Source of the DNA: Arthrobacter globiformis NBRC 12137
GTDB lineage: Bacteria > Actinomycetota > Actinomycetes > Actinomycetales > Micrococcaceae
Assembly (NCBI RefSeq): GCF_000238915.1
Contig: NZ_BAEG01000015.1
Location: forward strand, 1 to 57,614
Direction: 5' to 3'
Length of the DNA stretch: 57,614 bases
A model generated the notes under the pieces. The model did no database searches, was not told the DNA's origin, and saw nothing but the letters and a program-made list of their open reading frames with translations. Below, piece after piece: positions 25,914 through 34,743 of this stretch. A program made the position numbers and the translations under genes. Every line of letters begins with the position of its first letter. Position 1 is the first letter of the stretch.

Positions 25914-26318
25914 CTAACGGTGAAGCGCGACGGCGTCCACGTAGTACCAGCGCCGGTCCACCCTGAGGAAGCGGCTGGTTTCGTGGTGGACGCCGCGCCC
26001 GCCGTCCTGACGGAAGTGCGCCTTGAACTCCACAACGCCTTCGGTGTCGAGCGGGCCGCCCCGCTCGACGGACACGATGTCCAGCCGCCGCCACTCCAGG
26101 CCCGGGTCGAACTCCAGCTCCGCGGGCCGTTTGCTGGAGTGCCATGTTTTCAGGAGGTAGCCGGCATCCAGCAGGACGAAGGCGGAGTAGCGGGAACGCA
26201 TCAGCTGCTCGGCGGTGGCTGCCTCCGCCGCACCGCTGTGGAACCGGCCACAGCAGTCCGCGTACTGCTCGCCGGAAAGGCACGGGCAGTTACCGGAAAA
26301 GGGTTCTGGCTCGGTCAT
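25914..26318 (-). CDS. YchJ family protein (SEC-C motif)
   Basis: A 134-aa protein of the YchJ/UPF0225 family. The N-terminal zinc-binding SEC-C pattern is CPCLSGEQYADCCG, followed by the NTF2-like body with AEQLMRSRYSAFVLLDAGYL and the conserved KTWHSSKRP. The C-terminal strands end FLRVDRRWYYVDAV. ATG 26318 is chosen because the family begins with the cysteine motif; an in-frame start at 26405 adds unrelated residues. Role unknown; SEC-C motifs otherwise bind SecB or other protein partners. Confidence 0.88.
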   Translation of the reverse strand: MTEPEPFSGNCPCLSGEQYADCCGRFHSGAAEAATAEQLMRSRYSAFVLLDAGYLLKTWHSSKRPAELEFDPGLEWRRLDIVSVERGGPLDTEGVVEFKAHFRQDGGRGVHHETSRFLRVDRRWYYVDAVALHR

Positions 26319-26538
26319 GGCATCTTTCGGGAAGGTGGTGGGTCGCTGCTGAATCAGACTATAGGCAGCTTGATGCGGCCGGGTCCTATAACAGCTTTGA
26401 AACAACAGTTGCCGGCACTTGTCATGAGGGCATGTCGGCAGAAAATAGTCCGTATGGTGGGTAGGGGCTGTTTTCCGGCGTGATCACCGGGCTTGATCAC
26501 TGCGTGACGGGCCGGGCGCCGATGGTAAGGAGGGTGAA

Positions 26539-27339
26539 GTGGAAGATCCGACAACGATTGCACTGAACCTGACCTTTTTTGGCACCCTGGGTGTTGCCTT
26601 CCTGATGTTCGTCGGCCTGTGCATCAGCGTCATGCTCACGCTGGTGCTGGCCGGGCTGGGACGCCTTGTGGCGCTGATCGTGATGGCGCTGTTCGGCCGC
26701 TTCCCCAGGAACGAGACCGTCGAGATCGTGCGGCTCGCTGCGGACGGCAGCCCGCTGCCCGCGGACGCAGAAGTGGTGCCGGCAAAAGCCAAGGTGAAAA
26801 AGGCCAAGGCCCCCAGGCCGGTCCGCGAGCCCCGTACCCCGATCGACTGGAAGAAACTGCGGACCCGCGCCGGCCTTCAGGAGGCGCTCCGCAGCGCCGT
26901 CGTCCACCATCCCCTCGTGACTGCCGCCCGGCCGGTGCCGCCCGTCCTCGCGAAGGACTGGGCCGACGCCGTGGCTGCCGCCGACGCCCGCGCAGTGGCG
27001 CGCGCCCGGGCCGCCGCGCCCGAAGTCAAGGTCGCCGTGCGGGACCTGCCGCCGCCCGACGTCGCCGCGGCCAGCGTGACCGAGGTGGCTCCGCTCGTGG
27101 AATCGGCCCTGCGCCACGATGCCGTGCCGGCCGACCCTGGCAGCAACGACCCTGGCAGCAACGGCGCGCCCAACAAAAGCGCTACCAGCAAAGGCGAAAA
27201 CGTCCGGTCCGCCTTGGCGCTGTCCGCCCAGCCGCCACGGCCAGCGAGGAAACCGGCCGTAGCCGGACGTGTCACCGTCCTGGACACCGGTTCCATGACA
27301 TCGCTCGCGCAGCGCCCGGACGCCCGCACCCGCGCCTGA
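26539..27339 (+). CDS. Membrane-anchored protein of unknown function
   Basis: A 266-aa protein from GTG with an excellent ribosome binding site (AAGGAGGG). Residues about 8-55 are two hydrophobic helices (FFGTLGVAFLMFVGLCISVM, LVLAGLGRLVALIVMALF); the remainder is Ala/Pro/Lys/Arg-rich with helical but low-complexity sequence. The helices resemble those of the small protein at 22355-22657. The cytosolic tail includes tandem DPGSN units. No family recognised. Confidence 0.7.
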   Translation: MEDPTTIALNLTFFGTLGVAFLMFVGLCISVMLTLVLAGLGRLVALIVMALFGRFPRNETVEIVRLAADGSPLPADAEVVPAKAKVKKAKAPRPVREPRTPIDWKKLRTRAGLQEALRSAVVHHPLVTAARPVPPVLAKDWADAVAAADARAVARARAAAPEVKVAVRDLPPPDVAAASVTEVAPLVESALRHDAVPADPGSNDPGSNGAPNKSATSKGENVRSALALSAQPPRPARKPAVAGRVTVLDTGSMTSLAQRPDARTRA

Positions 27340-27465
27340 CCTCGCTGGTTCCGTACCAGTTTGCGCCCGCCGCGGGCCAGCCGCGGGGCGGGCCGCGGGA
27401 TAAGCCGCGAGATAAGCCGCCGGCATCCCTTACCCTGAGCAACCATCTCCGCTAGCGTGAAGCCC

Positions 27466-28470
27466 ATGGAATTCAGATACCTCGGAAACAGCGGCTTCAA
27501 GATTTCGGAAATCACGTTCGGCAACTGGCTCACGCATGGCTCCCAGGTGGAGAACGACGTCGCCACCCGGTGCGTGCAGGCGGCGCTGGACGCCGGCATC
27601 AGCACTTTCGACACGGCGGACGTCTACGCCAACACCGCGGCGGAAACCGTTCTGGGCGAAGCGCTCAAGGGCGAACGCCGGCAGTCCATCGAGATCTTCA
27701 CCAAGGTGTTCGGTCCCACCGGCCCCAAGGGCAAGAACGACCTCGGCCTGTCCCGCAAACACATCATGGAATCCATCGACGGGTCCCTCAGCCGGCTGCA
27801 GACGGACTACGTGGACCTGTACCAGGCGCACCGCTACGACTTTGAAACACCGCTCGAGGAAACGATGCAGGCGTTCGCGGACATCGTCCGGCAGGGAAAG
27901 GCCCTGTACATCGGCGTCAGCGAGTGGACCGCCGAGCAGCTCCGCAACGGCCACGCCCTGGCCAAGGAACTGGGCTTCCAGCTGATCTCCAACCAGCCGC
28001 AGTACTCCATGCTGTGGCGGGTCATCGAGGAGGAAGTGGTTCCAACGTCGGAGGACCTGGGCGTCTCCCAGATCGTCTGGTCCCCCATGGCGCAGGGTGT
28101 GCTGAGCGGCAAGTACCTGCCCGGCCAGCCGCTGCCGGAGGGCAGCCGCGCCACCGACGACAAGGGCGGCGCCAAGATGATCCAGCGCTGGCTGCGGGAC
28201 GATGTCCTGGCCGCCGTGCAGGAGCTGCGGCCGGTCGCCGAGGAGGCCGGGCTGACCATGCCGCAGCTGGCGGTGGCCTGGGTACTGCAAAATCCGAACG
28301 TCGCCTCCGCCATCGTGGGCGCCTCCCGGCCAGAACAGGTGGCCGACAGCGCCGCGGCCGCCGGCGTACGCCTTGAACCGGACGTCCTGAAGAAGATCGA
28401 TGCCGCCGTCGGCTCCCTCGCCGAGCGGGACCCGGCCCAGACAAAGTCCCCCGCGACCCGCGAGGCCTAG
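27466..28470 (+). CDS. Aldo/keto reductase, Kv-beta-like
   Basis: A 334-aa AKR of the potassium-channel beta-subunit/YghZ-like branch. Motifs: MEFRYLGNSGFKISEITFG, FDTADVYAN with the catalytic Asp and Tyr, TKVF with the Lys, DLYQAHRYD with the active-site His, and the NADPH-binding tail VGASRPEQV. It would reduce carbonyls with NADPH in the cytosol. ATG 27466 matches the family start; a GTG lies three codons earlier. An NmrA-type oxidoreductase gene follows after 8 bp, so the two probably share a transcript. Confidence 0.92.
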   Translation: MEFRYLGNSGFKISEITFGNWLTHGSQVENDVATRCVQAALDAGISTFDTADVYANTAAETVLGEALKGERRQSIEIFTKVFGPTGPKGKNDLGLSRKHIMESIDGSLSRLQTDYVDLYQAHRYDFETPLEETMQAFADIVRQGKALYIGVSEWTAEQLRNGHALAKELGFQLISNQPQYSMLWRVIEEEVVPTSEDLGVSQIVWSPMAQGVLSGKYLPGQPLPEGSRATDDKGGAKMIQRWLRDDVLAAVQELRPVAEEAGLTMPQLAVAWVLQNPNVASAIVGASRPEQVADSAAAAGVRLEPDVLKKIDAAVGSLAERDPAQTKSPATREA

Positions 28471-28478
28471 GAGCACCC

Positions 28479-29330
28479 ATGACGGATCTTCCAGACCTTG
28501 CGGTCACCGGCGCCACCGGGGTCCTTGGCGGCATGGTGGCCCGCCAATTGTCAGACGCCGGGTTCTCCCAGCGCCTGCTGGTGCGCGACCCCCGGCGGGT
28601 GCCGGACCTGAGGGACGCCCGGGCCGTGGCGGTCAGCTACGGGGACCCCGTACTGTCCCGCCCGGCCCTCGAGGGGGTCAAGGTGCTGTTCATGGTGTCG
28701 GCGGCGGAGGCGGAGGACCGGCTGCAGCAGCATTATGCCTTCGTGGACGCCGCAGCGGACGCCGGCGTGCAGCACGTTGTGTACACGTCCTTCTTCGGGG
28801 CGGCGCCGGACTGCACCTTCACACTGGGCCGCGACCACTATGCCACCGAGGAGCGGATCAGGGCGTCCGGCATGGGATTTACGTTCCTGCGGGACAACTT
28901 CTACCTGGATTTCCTGCCCATGCTGGCCGGGGAGGACGGCGTCATCCGGGGCCCGGCGGGCGACGGCGTGATGGCCGCAGTCGCCCGGGAGGACATCGCC
29001 CGGTCCGCGGTGGCCGTTCTCCGTGACCCGGCCGTCCACGCCGGGGCTACCTATGACCTGACCGGACCGGAAGACATCTCGCTGGCGCAGGCCGCCGAGG
29101 TGCTCACGCATGCCACGGGCAGGACCGTCACGTACCAGCACGAAACAGTGGACGAAGCGTTCGCCTCCCGCGCTTCCTACGGCGCACCGGACTGGCAGGT
29201 CGAGGCATGGGTCAGCACGTACACGGCGATCGCCGCCGGAGAGCTGTCCGGGGCGACCTCAGACGTGCACGGCCTCACCGGTAAGGACCCGATGACACTG
29301 GAGGAATTGGTGAAGCTGCCGCAGTTGTAG
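28479..29330 (+). CDS. NAD(P)-binding oxidoreductase, NmrA/QorB-like
   Basis: A 283-aa atypical short-chain dehydrogenase. The dinucleotide loop is VTGATGVLGGMVARQL at the N-terminus, then LVRDPRRVPDL typical of NmrA/QOR2 proteins, YTSFFGAAPD and FTFLRDNFYLDFLP. It lacks the YxxxK active-site pair, as is normal for this branch, which binds NAD(P)H and acts as quinone reductase or redox sensor. The ribosome binding site GGAG overlaps the stop of the aldo/keto reductase, supporting an operon. Confidence 0.88.
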   Translation: MTDLPDLAVTGATGVLGGMVARQLSDAGFSQRLLVRDPRRVPDLRDARAVAVSYGDPVLSRPALEGVKVLFMVSAAEAEDRLQQHYAFVDAAADAGVQHVVYTSFFGAAPDCTFTLGRDHYATEERIRASGMGFTFLRDNFYLDFLPMLAGEDGVIRGPAGDGVMAAVAREDIARSAVAVLRDPAVHAGATYDLTGPEDISLAQAAEVLTHATGRTVTYQHETVDEAFASRASYGAPDWQVEAWVSTYTAIAAGELSGATSDVHGLTGKDPMTLEELVKLPQL

Positions 29331-29457
29331 GGCCCGCTGGCGGTGCCGGGCTGTTGACGGCCTGTGTTGACCGTCCTGCGGACACGGCGTAAACCTGTGA
29401 AGAGGAGCACGCCCATCAGCAGCTGCACCCCGCAGCACCGAGCAGAATCGCAAGGCC

Positions 29458-30582
29458 ATGTCCAAGCTGATCTACCGCCGCCGACCGTCCGCCCGCCCCG
29501 CAGCCCATTCCGGTGTCGCAGCGCATAGCGGTGAACCCACGCATGGACCGCTCACCCGGGAAGAGCTGCAGCTCGCCGTGCGGAACCATTCGATGCCGCT
29601 GGAGGCGCTGCGCGAGGACCTGACTCCGCCCGGGCTGCATTACGTGCTGACGCATTTCGACATTCCGCAGGTCAGCGGCGCGTGGCACCTGCGGATCGGC
29701 GGCGCCGTGGAGCGGGCCATGGAACTGAGCCTCGCGGCGCTGAAGCGGGATCCGGCCATCAGCGTCCAGGTAACCATGGAATGCGCCGGCAACGGGCGGT
29801 CGCTGCTGAGGCCGCGGCCACTAAGCCAGCCCTGGACCCTGGAGGGCGTGGGAACGGCCGTATGGACCGGTGTTCCGCTCGCGTACCTGCTGTCCCAGGC
29901 GGGCGTCGAGCCCGAGGCCGTTGAGGTGGTGTTCACCGGCCTGGACGCCGGCATCCAGGGCGGCGTCCGGCAGCAATACGCCCGGAGCCTGCCCATTTCG
30001 GAAGCGTCGCGGGCCGACGTCGTCCTTGCCTACAAGATGAACGGCAGTGAGCTGCCGCCGCAGCACGGCTATCCGCTGCGGCTGGTGGTCCCCGGCTGGT
30101 ACGGCATGGCAAGCGTCAAATGGCTGCAGTCGATCCAGGTGGTCACCACGCCGTTCCAGGGCTTCCAGCAGGCGGTCGCCTACCGCTACCAACACAACGC
30201 GGACGACGCCGGCACCCCGGTTTCGCGGATCAGGGTCCGGTCCCTGATGGTTCCGCCGGGCATTCCCGACTTCTTCACCCGCCGCCGGTACCTGCACCGC
30301 GGGCCCGTCATGTTCCATGGGCGGGCGTGGTCCGGTGAGGGCGCCGTGACGAAGGTGGAGGTCGGCATCGACGGCAAGTGGGTTCCGGCCCAGCTGGACA
30401 AGCCTGCCGGCGCCTTTGCTTGGCGCGGCTGGAGCCTGCCCTGGGTGGCCGACGCCGGCCACCATGAGCTGGCGTGCCGGGCCACCGACGCCACCGGCGC
30501 CGTGCAGCCGCTGGAGCAGCACTGGAACTACCAGGGCATGGGCAACAACACCGTGCAGCGGGTGAGGGTCATCGTCGAATGA
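29458..30582 (+). CDS. Sulfite-oxidase-type molybdopterin enzyme, cytosolic
   Basis: A 374-aa protein with the sulfite oxidase molybdopterin domain (residues about 50-240) and the Mo-cofactor dimerisation domain (about 250-370). The Mo-ligating Cys is C109 in MECAGNGR; GIQGGVRQQYARSLPI and YPLRLVVPGWYGMASVKWL are further family blocks. No Tat or Sec signal is visible, so unlike many bacterial sulfite dehydrogenases it appears cytosolic. No heme domain is fused and no cytochrome gene is adjacent. It may oxidise sulfite or act on another small oxyanion. Confidence 0.9.
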   Translation: MSKLIYRRRPSARPAAHSGVAAHSGEPTHGPLTREELQLAVRNHSMPLEALREDLTPPGLHYVLTHFDIPQVSGAWHLRIGGAVERAMELSLAALKRDPAISVQVTMECAGNGRSLLRPRPLSQPWTLEGVGTAVWTGVPLAYLLSQAGVEPEAVEVVFTGLDAGIQGGVRQQYARSLPISEASRADVVLAYKMNGSELPPQHGYPLRLVVPGWYGMASVKWLQSIQVVTTPFQGFQQAVAYRYQHNADDAGTPVSRIRVRSLMVPPGIPDFFTRRRYLHRGPVMFHGRAWSGEGAVTKVEVGIDGKWVPAQLDKPAGAFAWRGWSLPWVADAGHHELACRATDATGAVQPLEQHWNYQGMGNNTVQRVRVIVE

Positions 30583-30601
30583 GCCGCAGGGTTATGGCCG
30601 T

Positions 30602-31093
30602 TCAGCACCCTTCATAGTCGCTGAGTACGTTCAGCTTGCCCGCCGACGCTGACTCCGGGTCGAAGGTGTAGCCCACCCATTCCCGGGCGAGCCTGCGCGC
30701 CAGTTCCAGGCCGACCACCCGCTGGCCCATGGTGAGGACCTGGCAGTTGTTGGAGAGTACGGACCGCTCCACCGAGAACGAGTCGTGGGCGGTAGCTGCA
30801 CGGACGCCTGCCACCTTGTTGGCGGCAATCGCCACCCCGATCCCCGTCCCGCAGAACAGGATGGCCCGGTCCGCCTGTCCGTCCCGGATCATCTCGCCTG
30901 CGGTGATGCCGACATGCGGGTACGGCTTGCTGAATTCGTCCGGTTCATCGCTGCGGTTTACCCCGATGTCGATCACGTCGGCCACCAGGGGGTCGGCGCG
31001 GAGGTCCTCCATGACGCGGTTCTTGTAGTCGACGCCGGCCTCGTCGGCACCCACGATGACCCGGAGTACGGGAACAGCTCCGGCGGCGGTCAT
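30602..31093 (-). CDS. RpiB-family sugar-phosphate isomerase
   Basis: A 163-aa RpiB-type aldose-ketose isomerase. The start is RVIVGADEAGVDYKNRV, where classic RpiB has GADHAG; here the His position is Glu. The catalytic region CGTGIGVAIAANKVAGVRAA, with Cys81, is intact, followed by AHDSFSVERSVLSNNCQVL. ATG 31093 overlaps the stop of the kinase gene (ATGA). Beside a DhaK-type kinase and a TIM-barrel isomerase, it best fits the D-erythrulose 4-phosphate isomerase branch that makes D-erythrose 4-phosphate; ribose-5-phosphate isomerase is the alternative. Confidence 0.85.
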   Translation of the reverse strand: MTAAGAVPVLRVIVGADEAGVDYKNRVMEDLRADPLVADVIDIGVNRSDEPDEFSKPYPHVGITAGEMIRDGQADRAILFCGTGIGVAIAANKVAGVRAATAHDSFSVERSVLSNNCQVLTMGQRVVGLELARRLAREWVGYTFDPESASAGKLNVLSDYEGC

Positions 31094-32856
31094 ACCGTGG
31101 CCTCCGCTTCCTCGCGGACCCCTGCTGATGGCGAGGCGGCGTGACGGGCCAGGTGTTCGCCCAGAACGGTGAAAATCATCGCCAGCGAAGTGGCGCCCGG
31201 ATCGGCAGTGCCCAGGCTCTTCTCCGCGAGCGGCCGGGCGCGGCCCTTGAGCGGGCGAAGCGTGGCGGTGGCAGCCGCGGCGGACGTTGCGGCAGCGGCG
31301 GCTTCCTGCCAGGCGGCCCCGGCGCCGGCGCCTTCCTCCGTCCGGCGGGCCAGGGTTTCGGCGAACGGCAGGAGTGCATCCACCATGGTCTTGTCCCCCA
31401 GCTCGGCCTTGCCCAGGCCGGTGATGCGGCCGGCGAACGCCGTCACGGCAGCCGAAAGCTCCGCCGGTCCGGGAGCCTGGCTGTTGCCGAGCGACCCGCC
31501 GAGGGCACGCAGGCCCGCACCCCAAAGGACCCCCGATGTGCCGCCGGCCCGGTCCGCCCAGGCATCGCCGGCGGCGGCCAGCACATCTCCCGCACCGGCG
31601 CCCTGGGCGAAAGCGTCAGCGGCGGCGGCCACGGCCGCGTTAGCGCCCCTGACCATGCCGCGGCCGTGGTCGCCGTCGCCCGCCACGGCATCCATGTCGC
31701 CCAGACGCGGCTCTTCCGCATGCAGGAGGTCGCGTGCCGCCTCCAGGGCCGCGACGCACGCCGTTGCATACCCGCGGGAGGAAGCGGTGGCGGCGAAGGC
31801 GACAGCGGTGCTCTCGCCGTCGGAGGCCTCGGCGGCGTGAACGCTACCGGCCTGTGCCGCGGTGTTTCCACGACGGTAGGCCGGGGTTTCCGCCGGTGCC
31901 GACCAGAGCGGCTCCAACTCATCATCCAGCCACGTGACGGTGAGGGACACCCCGGCCATGTCCAGGCTGGTGACCAGCTCACCCACCTCCGGGAGCACCA
32001 GGGTGTAACCGGCGTCGCGGAGCAGCGGTGCCACAGTTCCCCACAGAACGAACAGCTCCTCATGTTTGGTGGAGCCCAGTCCGTTGAGGATCACGGCGAT
32101 GCGTTGCCCCGCCCCGTCCGGAGTTTCTGCCAGCACGCGGGACACCAGTTCGCGGCCCAGGTCCGCTGCCGAGGGAAGGTCGGTGTCGAAGAGGCCGGGC
32201 TCGCCGTGGATCCCCAGGCCCAGCCCCATCTGCCCCTCGCCCAGCGAGAACAGCGGCGTGTCGGCGCCCGGGAAGGTGCAACCGGCAAAGGCGCTGCCGA
32301 TGGTCCTGGTGAGGCTGTTGGCCTTGCGGCCCAGGCGGGCAACCTCGGCCAGGTCCGCACCTGCCTCGGCGGCAGCCCCCATGATCTTGAAGACCGTAAA
32401 GTCCCCGGCGATGCCGCGGCGCTTGGACGCTTCCGACGGCGGGGCGCTGGCGACGTCGTCCGTCACGAGGACGTTCTCGACGGCGATGCCTTGGGCCGCC
32501 AGCCGCTCGCTGGCCATGCCGAAGTTCATCACGTCGCCGGCGTAGTTGCCGTAGGTGAACACCACACCGGCGCCGCTGTCAGCGGCCTTGGCCACGGCGT
32601 AGGCCTGCTGGGCGGACGGTGACGTGAAGATGTTCCCCACCACCGCGCCGTCGGCAAAGCCGGGACCGATGAGCCCGGCGAAAGCGGGGTAGTGCCCCGA
32701 ACCGCCGCCTGCCAGGACTGCCACCTTGGGTGCGGCCGGGCGGTGGCGGCGCACCGCGCCGCCGGGAACCTGGCGGACCAGTCCGGAGTGAAGATCGCAG
32801 AAGCCGGCGAGGGCTTCCTCGGCGAAGTCCGCTGGATTGTTGAAGATTCTGGTCAT
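31090..32856 (-). CDS. Dihydroxyacetone-kinase family kinase (DhaK-DhaL fusion), likely tetrulose kinase
   Basis: A 588-aa ATP-dependent kinase. Residues 1-330 are the substrate-binding DhaK domain (AGGGSGHYPAF, GNIFTSP, and GLGIHGEPG holding the His that binds the ketone carbonyl). Residues about 370-580 are the DhaL ATP-binding domain, with the Mg-binding loop AVAGDGDHGRGM. Beyond dihydroxyacetone, the family includes L-erythrulose 1-kinase, D-erythrulose 4-kinase and apulose kinase. Next to RpiB-like and TIM-barrel isomerases plus transketolase, a tetrulose is the most likely substrate. Its stop overlaps the RpiB-like start. Confidence 0.9.
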   Translation of the reverse strand: MTRIFNNPADFAEEALAGFCDLHSGLVRQVPGGAVRRHRPAAPKVAVLAGGGSGHYPAFAGLIGPGFADGAVVGNIFTSPSAQQAYAVAKAADSGAGVVFTYGNYAGDVMNFGMASERLAAQGIAVENVLVTDDVASAPPSEASKRRGIAGDFTVFKIMGAAAEAGADLAEVARLGRKANSLTRTIGSAFAGCTFPGADTPLFSLGEGQMGLGLGIHGEPGLFDTDLPSAADLGRELVSRVLAETPDGAGQRIAVILNGLGSTKHEELFVLWGTVAPLLRDAGYTLVLPEVGELVTSLDMAGVSLTVTWLDDELEPLWSAPAETPAYRRGNTAAQAGSVHAAEASDGESTAVAFAATASSRGYATACVAALEAARDLLHAEEPRLGDMDAVAGDGDHGRGMVRGANAAVAAAADAFAQGAGAGDVLAAAGDAWADRAGGTSGVLWGAGLRALGGSLGNSQAPGPAELSAAVTAFAGRITGLGKAELGDKTMVDALLPFAETLARRTEEGAGAGAAWQEAAAAATSAAAATATLRPLKGRARPLAEKSLGTADPGATSLAMIFTVLGEHLARHAASPSAGVREEAEATV

Positions 32857-32922
32857 GGCTGGCTCTCTGTGCGGCGGTGTGGGGCGTGGGCTGGGCGGGG
32901 TTTGCGGCGCTTTGACGCGTTC

Positions 32923-33696
32923 TTAGTGCATGTGGCTTCCGCCGTTGATGTCGATGGTGGTGCCGGTCAGGTAGGCGGAGTCCTCGGAGGACAGGAACGT
33001 GATGACGGCGGCGACTTCTTCGGTGGTGGCGTTGCGGCCCAGCGGGATGCCGGCGTTGATGGCGGCCTCCTGCTCCTCGGTGCTGCCGACGCGGATGTTG
33101 GTGTCCACGGCGCCCGGGGTGATGGCGTTGACGGTCACACCGGAGGCGCCGAGCTCGCGCGCCAGGGCCTTGGTGAAGCCGAGGATGGCGGCCTTGGCGG
33201 CGGAGTAGGGGACCTTGCCGAAGACGCCGCCGCCGCGCTGTGCGGAAACGGAGGACATGTTGACGATGCGGCCCCAGCCGTTCTCGATCATGTCCGGCAG
33301 GAAAGCCTTCGTGACGAGGTAGGTGCCGGTGGAGTTCACGGCCATGACCTTGTTCCAGAGGTCAAGCGTGGTTTCCAGGAAAGGCACCGGCGAGGTGATG
33401 CCGGCGATGTTGGCCAGCGCGCCGACAGCGGGAAGGGCGCCGCTCTTGACCTCGGCTGAAACTGCCTTGTACGCGGCGTTGACGGAGTCCTCGTTGGCGA
33501 CGTCGATCTCGTAGCCGAACGCCGGGACGTTGAATTCGTTGCCGATCTCAGTGGCGACCTTTGCGGACTTCTCGCCGTCGAGGTCCAGGATCACCACGCC
33601 CCAGCCCTGGCTGGCGTAGCGGCGGGCGGTGGTGATGCCGATGCCCCGTTCCGAGGTGGCTCCGGTGAGGACGGCGGTGCGCTGAATGGCGGTCAT
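32923..33696 (-). CDS. Short-chain dehydrogenase/reductase, likely polyol dehydrogenase
   Basis: A 257-aa classical SDR. Cofactor loop TGATSERGIGITTARRYA with the acidic VILDLDGE suggests NAD; NIAG, catalytic Ser in NMSSVSAQRGG and Tyr-Lys in PYSAAK follow; the end STIDINGGSHMH-like strand (TTIDINGGSHMH) is typical. AAGGAGAATC precedes the ATG. In a four-carbon polyol route it would oxidise a tetritol to erythrulose. It lies between the kinase and the TIM-barrel isomerase genes on the same strand. Confidence 0.9.
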   Translation of the reverse strand: MTAIQRTAVLTGATSERGIGITTARRYASQGWGVVILDLDGEKSAKVATEIGNEFNVPAFGYEIDVANEDSVNAAYKAVSAEVKSGALPAVGALANIAGITSPVPFLETTLDLWNKVMAVNSTGTYLVTKAFLPDMIENGWGRIVNMSSVSAQRGGGVFGKVPYSAAKAAILGFTKALARELGASGVTVNAITPGAVDTNIRVGSTEEQEAAINAGIPLGRNATTEEVAAVITFLSSEDSAYLTGTTIDINGGSHMH

Positions 33697-33728
33697 GATT
33701 CTCCTTGGTGGTTTTTTGTGGGGGTTGT

Positions 33729-34553
33729 TCAGATGAGGTCAGTGATGAAGCTGGCTGCCTTGGCGGCGGCCGCCGGGCGTTCGTCGTGGGTGACGTCCCG
33801 GGTTTCGAGTTCCAGGCTGAAGTGCCCGGTGTAGCCTTGGCCGGCAAGGCCCCGCAGCCCGGCGGCGAAATCGGCCTGGCCGTTGCCGATGCTGAGGTTG
33901 ATGTTGCCGGGCGCGGCGTCGCGCAGGTGCACATGGGCTATCCGGCCCTCGTGGCGTGCCAGGTACTCCAGCGGGTCCTCGCCGGCGGCGACGATGTGGC
34001 TGAAGTCCATGACGATCCCGACGCCGGACCCCGCCAGCCGCTGCGCCAGCAGCTCGGCGCGTTCCAGGTTCCAGCAGAACCGCAGGAAGTGCAGCGATTC
34101 GGTCCAGAGTTCGACGCCGAACTCCGCCGCGCGCTCCGCAGCCCGGATCAGCTGGGCTGCGACGGTGTCCAGATCCTTCTCGAGGCTTCGTACCGGCTCG
34201 TGGCTCAGGGCACCGCAGGGAAGGACCAGCGCCTTGGCGCCCGTTTTAGCGGTGAGGGTGAGCAGGGCATCAAGGTGCCTGTCCCGCTCAGCCTGCCGGC
34301 CGGCGTCGAGCACTGCATTCAGATCCCCGATGTCCCCGTTGACGGAACGCACCCGCAGGCCTGATGCAGCCACGTCACTGGCCACGGCTGAGACGGCATC
34401 GGCGTCAAGTTCATACGGAACGTGGTCGCAGACTCCAGGGAGGGCGCCAAGGTCGATCTCAGCGAACCCGAGGCCCGCGATGGTTCGCAGGGCTGTCGGC
34501 AGGTCCTGGTGGCGGAAGCTGATGGATGAGCACCCGAGTCGGGAATGGAACAT
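33729..34553 (-). CDS. TIM-barrel sugar (phosphate) isomerase/epimerase
   Basis: A 274-aa AP-endonuclease-2-type TIM barrel, as in hydroxypyruvate isomerase and tagatose epimerase families. Metal and substrate positions are visible as LWTESLHFLRF, VMDFSHIVAAGED, IAHVHLRDA and the final FSLELET. It begins MFHSRLGCSSISFRHQDL at ATG 34553. In the known tetritol routes of mycobacteria a protein of this fold isomerises L-erythrulose 1-phosphate; apiose isomerase also has this fold. It is the first gene of the minus-strand arm, reading from the divergent promoter that carries the GACTGTTAACAGTC operators. Confidence 0.87.
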   Translation of the reverse strand: MFHSRLGCSSISFRHQDLPTALRTIAGLGFAEIDLGALPGVCDHVPYELDADAVSAVASDVAASGLRVRSVNGDIGDLNAVLDAGRQAERDRHLDALLTLTAKTGAKALVLPCGALSHEPVRSLEKDLDTVAAQLIRAAERAAEFGVELWTESLHFLRFCWNLERAELLAQRLAGSGVGIVMDFSHIVAAGEDPLEYLARHEGRIAHVHLRDAAPGNINLSIGNGQADFAAGLRGLAGQGYTGHFSLELETRDVTHDERPAAAAKAASFITDLI

Positions 34554-34615
34554 CGTCGTTGATCCTCTGGTCGTGCCCGGCAGGCGGTAGTGATGGACAC
34601 CACAATATCTCTGGC

Positions 34616-34629
34616 GACTGTTAACAGTC
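34616..34629. promoter_or_regulatory. Operator copy 1, GACTGTTAACAGTC
   Basis: A perfect 14-bp palindrome, 63 bp upstream of the TIM-barrel gene start in the divergent promoter. The same sequence, slightly altered, recurs at 34643, 34685 and before the GntR gene at 38126, which points to that GntR protein as the binder. Confidence 0.8.
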
Positions 34630-34642
34630 AACTCCTGATGGC

Positions 34643-34656
34643 GACTGTTGACAGTC
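34643..34656. promoter_or_regulatory. Operator copy 2, GACTGTTGACAGTC
   Basis: One base from copy 1 and centred 27 bp from it, so the two sites lie at about two and a half helical turns. Located in the divergent promoter of the sugar locus. Confidence 0.78.
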
Positions 34657-34684
34657 AGCATGACGCCCGTCACACTGGGACGTA

Positions 34685-34698
34685 TCTTGTTAACAGTC
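34685..34698. promoter_or_regulatory. Operator copy 3, TCTTGTTAACAGTC
   Basis: The right half matches the operator exactly and the left half is degenerate. It lies 46 bp before the MFS start and may overlap that promoter. Confidence 0.6.
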
Positions 34699-34743
34699 GA
34701 CCGCGCTGAAGCTTCTTCAGCCGCTCTTCGAAAGGGAACCACC

